From Calvatia gigantea (lineage: Eukaryota; Basidiomycota; Agaricomycetes; Agaricales; Lycoperdaceae), in contig JACAAK010000012.1 in the NCBI GenBank assembly GCA_025093985.1, positions 930,001 through 994,000 on the forward strand: DNA of 64,000 nt, in the 5' to 3' direction. The notes under the pieces are model-generated. The model saw nothing but the letters and a program-made list of their open reading frames with translations. It was not told the origin of the DNA and searched no databases. This document shows, piece by piece, positions 57,652-64,000 of the stretch. Numbering within the stretch: position 1 is the first letter of the stretch; each line of letters opens with the position of its first letter. Made by a program: the position numbers and the translations under genes.

Positions 57652-58712
57652 TCACGATGTCGTCGTTGTCGGGTTTCCTGGAACATCTCCCCCGGGAAGC
57701 GGTACATCCGCCCCGATTTTATCTACCACATAATAGCTGAAGAAGAGAACTTTGAAGGTAAGGGCAAGGCCCAGATGCAGAGCAGCGAGTAGGATGATGA
57801 GAAGGCGCGTTGCTTTCGCCTCGGCCTGTTCCAAGAGGAGTTAGATAGGGTCAGTTGGATGTGGATTGATCCCACGCACAGAAGCAAGAACCGGATATAT
57901 GTTGGACCCGAGGAACCAGCCCGATAGGCCAAACGCAATTCCAACAAGAGCCCAGCGCAGAATAGGTACAGGTATCACACAAAGAATCTAGTGCAACATG
58001 GTTAACCTGAAGTCTACGCAGAAAGTTGAACAACGCACAGAAACCGGTATCCATATGAACTGCCCGTATCCCCAGACTGCCATAGCTTCAATGACACTCC
58101 ATTCTCCTGCGCCAAGGTACCTCAAGGCTAGCCACAGCAACACCGGGAGAGCGAGGCCGTAGGCATAGACAATTGTCACAGCCATGCTCAAAAGGCGGAA
58201 GTCATAGTCATACTCAGCACCTTCTGCGGAAAGATATGCAGACACTGAAGCGGCGAGTGAAGATGAGAGGAAGAGAGCGAAGATGAGAGTAGTCAAAGTC
58301 CAGAAGGGCCCATACATATCGGGTGGGTTGAGATGGGTGGAGATGTATGTACGCGCCTCAAAGGGAATGAGTGTGGTGTAGCATCGTTTGAGCACAGTCC
58401 GCGTGTCGACATCAAAGTATTGTTGATAGTAGTCGAGTGTCCAAAAGCCACCGCCCCCGCCCTTTGCCTGAGGAGTAGATTGGTCTCGTAGATAGCCTAT
58501 CGCGCGGATGAGTGCAGATCGGGGGTTGGGGGAACGCACACGAACCTCTGTCGGCGTTCCCAACGCCACTCTGGTTGTTGGAAGGCAAAAAAGCTGAGAG
58601 ATTCGCGTGAGCTTTTGTGAGCTGGATGTAATAGATTGAGCGTACTCTTGAACTGCAGGCCCTCGGGGCCTTCTTCTAACCGTTCGTCCGCCTCGACTTG
58701 CACGTAGGCCAT
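57652..58712 (-). CDS. YIPF-type (Yip1 domain) Golgi membrane protein
   Basis: Multi-pass protein of the Yip1 family, which acts with Rab/Ypt GTPases in ER-Golgi transport. Starts MAYVQVEADERLEEGPEGLQ with an acidic cytosolic N-terminus. The Yip1 region reads FWTLDYYQQYFDVDTRTVLK, RCYTTLIP, DMYGPFWTLTTLIFALFLSS (conserved DLYGPFW motif and first membrane segment), SMAVTIVYAYGLALPVLLWL, WSVIEAMAVWGYGQFIWIPV, ILRWALVGIAFGLSGWFLGS and LLIILLAALHLGLALTFKVL. About five membrane segments are present, as in the YIPF1/2 branch. The last exons end PLPGGDVPGNPTTTTS. The first intron join after LQFK is not settled. Divergent from the permease, with 378 bp between. Confidence 0.85.
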
Positions 58713-59090
58713 GGTAACGAGTGAAGGTAAGCTCAGCGAGATGTGACGTGTTTCAGGAAAAGGTGACAGAAGACCCCGAAGACCGGGCTTAATCAGTTTA
58801 ATTGGAGCTATTTTGAAATTCGAATGATTTGTTTCAGCGTCAACAGGTCAAGAGACACACTTTTTGGATGAGTACTATGAGTAGCCGCCAAAGATTCGAC
58901 AAGATGGACCAGGATGTCCTGGATGTGGACCTGTTGATCCCCATTCTGCTTGTTTTCCGACATTCATCACCGCATTCGTTATTTATTTCTTCTCTCTCAC
59001 CACCAACCGCGCGGTTTTTGCCCTTGGGCCCCCCCTCTCACCCCTGGCGAATTCACCTCGGCTACTCTGGCGTTGGGGCGAAATTTCAGG
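58713..59090. promoter_or_regulatory. Divergent promoter between YIPF and permease genes
   Basis: 378 bp with pyrimidine-rich sequence before the permease start; a frame runs through into the permease exon from 58950, so the leader could be coding. No motif assigned. Confidence 0.4.
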
Positions 59091-61774
59091 ATGTCGGACC
59101 TTGCGATGATACAGGACTCGGATTTCATCGCCATTAGGCCACCCTCAGATGAAGGCATTCGCACCAGCTCAGAAGATGACGCGCCCCCTCCCTTTGAATC
59201 TTCCCAATTCGACATTATATATCGCCGTCAGAGAAAACCCAAGCGCAATGTCCCCAAATCTACGTACATGCATTCGCGATTTATTCATCTCCCAAACGCC
59301 TTCGAGTTCTCTGGCTGGGGTTCTTTGGTCCGCCTCTCCCTCACCAATGAGGACTCCACCGTTGGTGCCATCGAAATGGAATCTTTGAAAAGAGAAAAGG
59401 TCCTCGGGCAGTGGACTGCCAGTGCTCTCGCTGGAAATGCGGTCTTGGGTAGCGTTTTTTATGCTCTACCCGCCGTCGTCGCCGTGGGTGGTGTCTAGTA
59501 AGTCGCGTCCCCGTTATCAGATTTTAGCAATATCATTGACGTTTTTAACACCCCCAGCTCTCCTATTTCTTTGACTGTCGCGACCTTCATCTTGTTCCTT
59601 TGGCGGCCTGTCATGGAAGAGCTCGCTTCTGCGCTCCCAATGAGAGGCGCACCATACTCATATCTGCAAGTTCTGCACTTATCTTTGTCGCTTTTGCGCT
59701 AAAAAGAGCTGCAGTTTGAACGTATCATCCAAACCGCTAGCCCTCATGTCTGCCTCCCTATTGCTGTTGGATTTTGCCTCTACCGTTGTCGTCTCGGCCG
59801 CCACCGCCTCGACTTACCTTGCTGGTGAAGTCGATCTCCCCTTCCCGTCATGGGTCGGTGCAGTCATTGTCATCGTCATCTTTGTGTGCATCAGTCTAAG
59901 CGGCATCCGAGAAAGTGCACGGATAGCACTGGTCGTCCTTTCAGTGCATGTACGTCAACCAACTTGGGAGTTCAGGTCCGCGGCTGATAAAGCATCATGT
60001 CTTCCCTTCGATCTACTATCTAGCTTGTTACCATGTTAGTCCTCATTATCGCGGCCGCGGTTCATTGGGGCCATATTGGGTCTGATCAACTTCAAGAGAA
60101 TTGGGCCGCTGGGAGAGCACGAGGCGGCACAGGCGCTAGTATGGTCTTGAAGCAGGTGTACTTTGGGTTCTGCTTGGGAATGCTTGGTTTGACTGGTTTT
60201 GAATGTGTGTTCCCATCTATCTATAAGTGAGGTATTTCTCACCACAGCCTCCCACAATCAGGTACCCCGGCATATATCGCTCGTATCAAAGAAAAACAGT
60301 TTCCTTTTGTGCTACGCAATCTACATCTACCCGCAATTGTCTTAAATGGTACGATGATGCTCCTTGTGCTTGCGATTGTGCCCCTGGACGTCATTCTCGC
60401 TGGGGCTAATGTTTTGAGCGTCCTTGGCCTACAGGTTCGTTCCACTCCTGTGTCTGCCATCTTAAAATAGCCATACCTCCCATATTCATAGGTCGCCGGG
60501 CGATGGCTACGTATATTGGTTGTCGTCGACGCCATTACCGTTCTTTGCGGTGGCGTTCTTACGGGTGAGCGAATTATCTTATCTCGCCACATCTGGATGG
60601 ATCGCCTGACCAATTCTGGCGCAGGTATCCTATCCGCATGCGAGCTCTTTCAACAACTCGCCCAGGACAGAGCCATTCCTACGATTTTTCTCAAGGCTCT
60701 GCCAGCCACCGGAGCACCTTTTGCATCCATCCTTTCTTTTGCAGCCTTTTGTGGCTTGATCTATGCGAGTGCTGGTGGACGCCTTAATGTTGTCTCCCAA
60801 ATGTGAGTTTCCATATGGTACGCTAGGAATTAGCCGCTGACCCATGGAGCTTACAATAGGTTCGGTTTGGTTTGGTTGACTGTCATGGCATTATTCCCTC
60901 TATCTCTTCTCTTACTGAGGTATAATCGCGGCCGACTGAGAAGGGATAGACGCGCTTCGTTGTTGACAATCTTTTTTACCTTTTGGATTGTTGCTGCTGC
61001 TATAGCTGGCAACATTGCAGCCGAGCCCAAAACGTTCGGGTGGGCCCATGACGTTCGAGAAATGGCATGATCAATCTCAACTGACCTTCCGCTTCAGATA
61101 CTTTGTAGCATATTCCCTTGGGATTGCCTTCCTCTTCTCATTGACACAGAACAAGTCACATCTCTTGCGATGTTTGTATTGGGTTTATGATCAATATCCG
61201 CCCTTACATCAAGGGAAGAGGACCAGTCACTGGGGAGCTTCTCTCATTGGTGCCATCCACCGACTGAAGAAGCAACCTGTGTGCATATTGGTTAAGAGTG
61301 ATGAGGTATGTAGACCGAGTGTTTTGACTCGATATTCCAAACTGGAGATATGCGCAGATCAATCAGTTGTTCCGTATGGCCCTCTACGTCCGAAGAAATG
61401 AGGAGACCTTCCTGCCTCAAGATCGTCCACTTTTACGATGAAGAGAAGGCACCACCTTCTGAACTTGAGGCTAATGCGAAAAGTGCGCCTCTCTGTGTCC
61501 GAACCCCCTCCCACGCTAACATTCGAGTCAATCTAGTTCTCGACGAGGCCTTCCCAGAAGTAACTGTCGACCTTGTAAGTACACTTCTTCCCATTCCTAT
61601 CGCATACACTCAACACTTCTTAAGATACTGGTCCCCGGAAATTTTGAACCACACACTGTCGCAGCGCTAGCGCACAACCTTGGCATCCCAACATCGTTAA
61701 TGTTCATGAGCTGTCCTGGCTCCGAATTCCCCTATCCAGTTGCGGAGTTCGGAACGAGGATTATCTCCCTTTAA
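59091..61774 (+). CDS. APC-family amino-acid permease
   Basis: Membrane transporter for amino acids or related solutes. Start MSDLAMIQDSDFIAIRP was chosen as the first Met of the conserved part. After a Pro/Ser-rich cytosolic N-terminus come ESLKREKVLGQWTASALAGN then AVLGSVFYALPAVVAVGGV, the first membrane segment with the APC start, then PISLTVATFILFLWRPVMEE, LPMRGAPYSYL, LLLLDFASTVVVSAATASTY, VGAVIVIVIFVCISLSGIRE, YFGFCLGMLGLTGFE, MMLLVLAIVPLDVILAG, LSACELFQQLAQDRAIPTIF and LTIFFTFWIVAAAIAGNIAA. About twelve segments in all. A cytosolic C-terminal part (HWGASLIGAIHRLKKQPVCI, FRMALYVRRNEETFLPQDRP) resembles that of SLC12-like or APC relatives and ends FGTRIISL. Roughly ten introns. Substrate cannot be told. 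Closely followed by MSH4. Confidence 0.82.
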
Positions 61775-61981
61775 GCGCTCAGCCATAGGTAAAGAGGATG
61801 GGAAATTTAAATGGGACCCTGAGGCCTGAGGATTGTTTTACGCACATAACGTACATTTATACCACACCTTCTCGATTCGCGGTGTTTAAAGCTTAAAGCT
61901 TAAAATTAACTGTTGATTTGGAGTACTCGGGTGGATATAAATTCGGGTTTTGTCGCGTCTCATCTTCTTTCCTCCCATCAA

Positions 61982-64000
61982 ATGCAGATGTACACGAACA
62001 GAGCAGATGCAACTGATTCAATAGATTCATTCAACACAAAACCCACTCGTCCACGAACCGGCCAGTCTATGGCGCGTCCCTGGACAGCACAGTCACGGCC
62101 TACCACTGGGAGACCGACCACAGCAGCTTCTACGCGTCATGAAGCGAGTTACATCGTAGCACTGCTCGAGGGGAGGGGTGTGTCCAGGGAGGTGGGTATG
62201 GCGGCCTTGGATCGCGACACAGGAATGTGTGTACTGGTTCAGGTACGTCACACAGAGGCCCTCCAAGTTTGTGATAATTCTAGCATATATGCTAAGTCTT
62301 TGCTCAATACAACAGATTGCGGATTGTCAGACCTATGTTAAGACCCTCCACCAACTTCACCTGCATCCACCTGTTATTGTAATTGTTCCGGATACGTTTC
62401 TCTCCTTGCAAGACCCTGCATTTGCCAATTCTGCTGGAGGTGTGATTGGAGGCAATAAGGGCGGAAGAAGGGGGACAAGGCCATGGAGCGTCTATGACCA
62501 CTACATCGTTGTTGGTCGAGTACGTGAGGGAAGAGTTTCCTGGTGTTGTCGTCGAACCCATCGGCAGGAAATATTGGAACGATGCTGGAGGTTTGTTGGT
62601 TTATTTTCGTTTAAACATCTCTCGCTGACTGCAGTGCTACCATCAGGACTCGAGTTTATCACGCAGTTATGCGTGGAAGGCGACGAACGTGCAGGAACCA
62701 TACTTGCAGCTTCTAACAAGTGCGCATACACCCACTCAACCCTTCGTGATTTTACTCAACTGATAAATTGTACGATACGTTTTAGGTTTTATGCACTATC
62801 AGCCGCTTGTGCTTTGTTCAAATACGCTGAAACCCAGTTCAACGTGAGGTTTGCCGCGAGTTCCCTGAGGATCAGATATGTGCCTGTCGAGGGTACAATG
62901 ATGATCGACCCCGAAACGGTGAAAAACTTGGAGTTGGTAAAGAATATTATGAACCGAAAGTCCTCACATACGCTTTACGGGCAAGCGCTTATCAGTGTCG
63001 ATGAAACTTCTCATGGTTAACTTTGGCAATAGGGCTCTGAATTACACCTTTACGGCCATGGGTGCCAGGCTATTGAGGGTTAATATCCTGTCCCCTATCA
63101 CTGGTATGTTGACCTATTTTCGCTTGCGGAGTGTCATTGAACTGGGTTTTGCAGACCATCAAGCAATTGAAGCACGGCTCGACGTCGTTGCAGGTGCACC
63201 GCCTTTCTTCATTCGTTTCTTTTTAAATAATGACAAAACCGAAGAGTTTATACAACACGAGGACAGGTTCACGGACGTTCGTGAAGCCCTGAAACTATTG
63301 AACAAAATGGACTTTGACAAGCTCATCGTCTCGGTAGGACGAAGGGATCCCACACTTCTCGCCTCATTGATACATGTCGATTTAGCTAGCCTCTTCTGAG
63401 GCACGACCTACCACCACGGCGAAAACGGCGTCTTCAAGAGTTTCCCAAATGCTCAACTTGGTCAACTTGGTCAAGAATATCCCAAGTCTGAGGAAAGCCC
63501 TGACTGGAAGTCAATCTCAATTATTGCAAATTGTCCACGAGGTGAGGTTCCTCGGTCCTACCCCCATACCAAGGTTTCTGATACGACGAGCTGATGGTGA
63601 TACCTAGATGATCTCAGATGAGAGGTTGTCACAGATTGAACAGCTTGTGTGTGCGAACTTGAATGAGGAAACTATAAATGCGAAGGCATCACTTGTGATC
63701 CTGTAATGCAACTAGCTGCTAACGCACACGGTTCATAGGGCGGTATCGGAGCTGTCAATGCGCGTGTATATGCAGTCAGAGTATGTTTATTGGCCCTTCC
63801 CTATGGTCTACAATTGACGACCTTCGCTAGGCAAACTGTAATAAGCTCTTGGATGTGGCTCGCGAGACGTACAAAGAGAATGTTGGTGACATATACCAGC
63901 TGAACAATGACCTTGCGGCGGAACACGAACTACCAATAACCTTGATGTATCAAGACGGTGGCTTCGTCTTTGTACTAAAAAAGACTGCGCTGGACGGAGA
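61982..64000 (+). CDS. MSH4: Meiotic MutS homologue MSH4 (5' part, cut by window end)
   Basis: MSH4 with MSH5 stabilises recombination intermediates during meiosis. The first exon starts MQMYTNRADATDSID (a second Met follows at 61988) and has a Thr/Pro/Arg-rich head with RPTTGRPTTAAST. Then come SYIVALLEGRGVSREVGMAA, IADCQTYVKTLHQLHLHPPV, IVPDTFLSLQDPAF, YVREEFPGVVVEPIGRKYWN, FYALSAACALFKYAE, LRIRYVPVEGTMMIDPETVK, NLELVKNIM and TFTAMGARLLRVNILSPIT, then IEARLDVVAG, which are the connector and lever parts of MutS proteins. The frame is still open at 64000 (LKKTALDGE), so the ATPase and C-terminus are outside. The absence of a mismatch-reading MutS I domain fits MSH4. Confidence 0.9.

Noticed and set aside
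1..64000. CRISPR arrays or prokaryotic operons
   Set aside because: None seen; spliced genes and introns show a eukaryotic genome.

Overview
The window looks like genomic DNA of a mushroom-forming basidiomycete (Agaricomycetes). The grounds are intron-dense genes with introns of about 50-65 nt, a Clp1-type sexual-development gene, chromodomain Ty3/gypsy remnants, and F-box and BTB gene families of the kind expanded in that class. No species can be named from the sequence alone.

Layout. Positions 1-8.9 kb are a nest of transposons. Decayed Ty3/gypsy pieces lie on both strands (gag, reverse transcriptase/RNase H, integrase, chromodomain, and a zinc-knuckle third ORF), with two LTR-like repeat types. 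Two nearly identical 1605-bp Tc1/mariner elements are inserted in opposite orientations, each flanked by a TA duplication. Positions 8.9-12.2 kb hold no intact gene, only a decayed F-box-family fragment. Then come an OCRL/INPP5B-like inositol polyphosphate 5-phosphatase (+), convergent with a Cyp40-type cyclophilin (-), and after a 2-kb gap a cytochrome P450 (+) whose first intron appears to be GC-AG.

Positions 25.4-37.6 kb are a tandem array of five BTB/POZ genes on the + strand. All share one three-exon layout and, except for copy 4, an open frame ending in a conserved C-terminal tail. Copy 4 is broken by frameshifts. The spacers are a mosaic of shared repeat modules. After a 3.5-kb gene-poor stretch with long G tracts, gene density becomes high: clp1-like (+), DJ-1 family (+), F-box/LRR (-), SPT5 (-), GH5 beta-mannanase-like (-), MIC12 (+), BRO1 (-), MIC10 (+), a YIPF-type Golgi membrane protein (-), an APC-family amino-acid permease (+), and the 5' part of MSH4 (+), cut by the window end.

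How they relate. Most are ordinary housekeeping genes in convergent or divergent pairs. Two subunits of one mitochondrial complex (MICOS: MIC12 and MIC10) lie 4.3 kb apart on either side of BRO1. Phosphoinositide 5-phosphatase, BRO1 and the YIPF protein all serve membrane traffic but are not contiguous. The most unusual content is the BTB array with its shared tail and modular spacers, the self-inverted Tc1 terminal repeats, and a run of microexons (11, 13, 21 and 22 nt) in DJ-1, MIC10 and MIC12 that simple gene callers would miss. Exon joins were worked out by eye from splice signals, frame and family resemblance; no alignment or database search was run.
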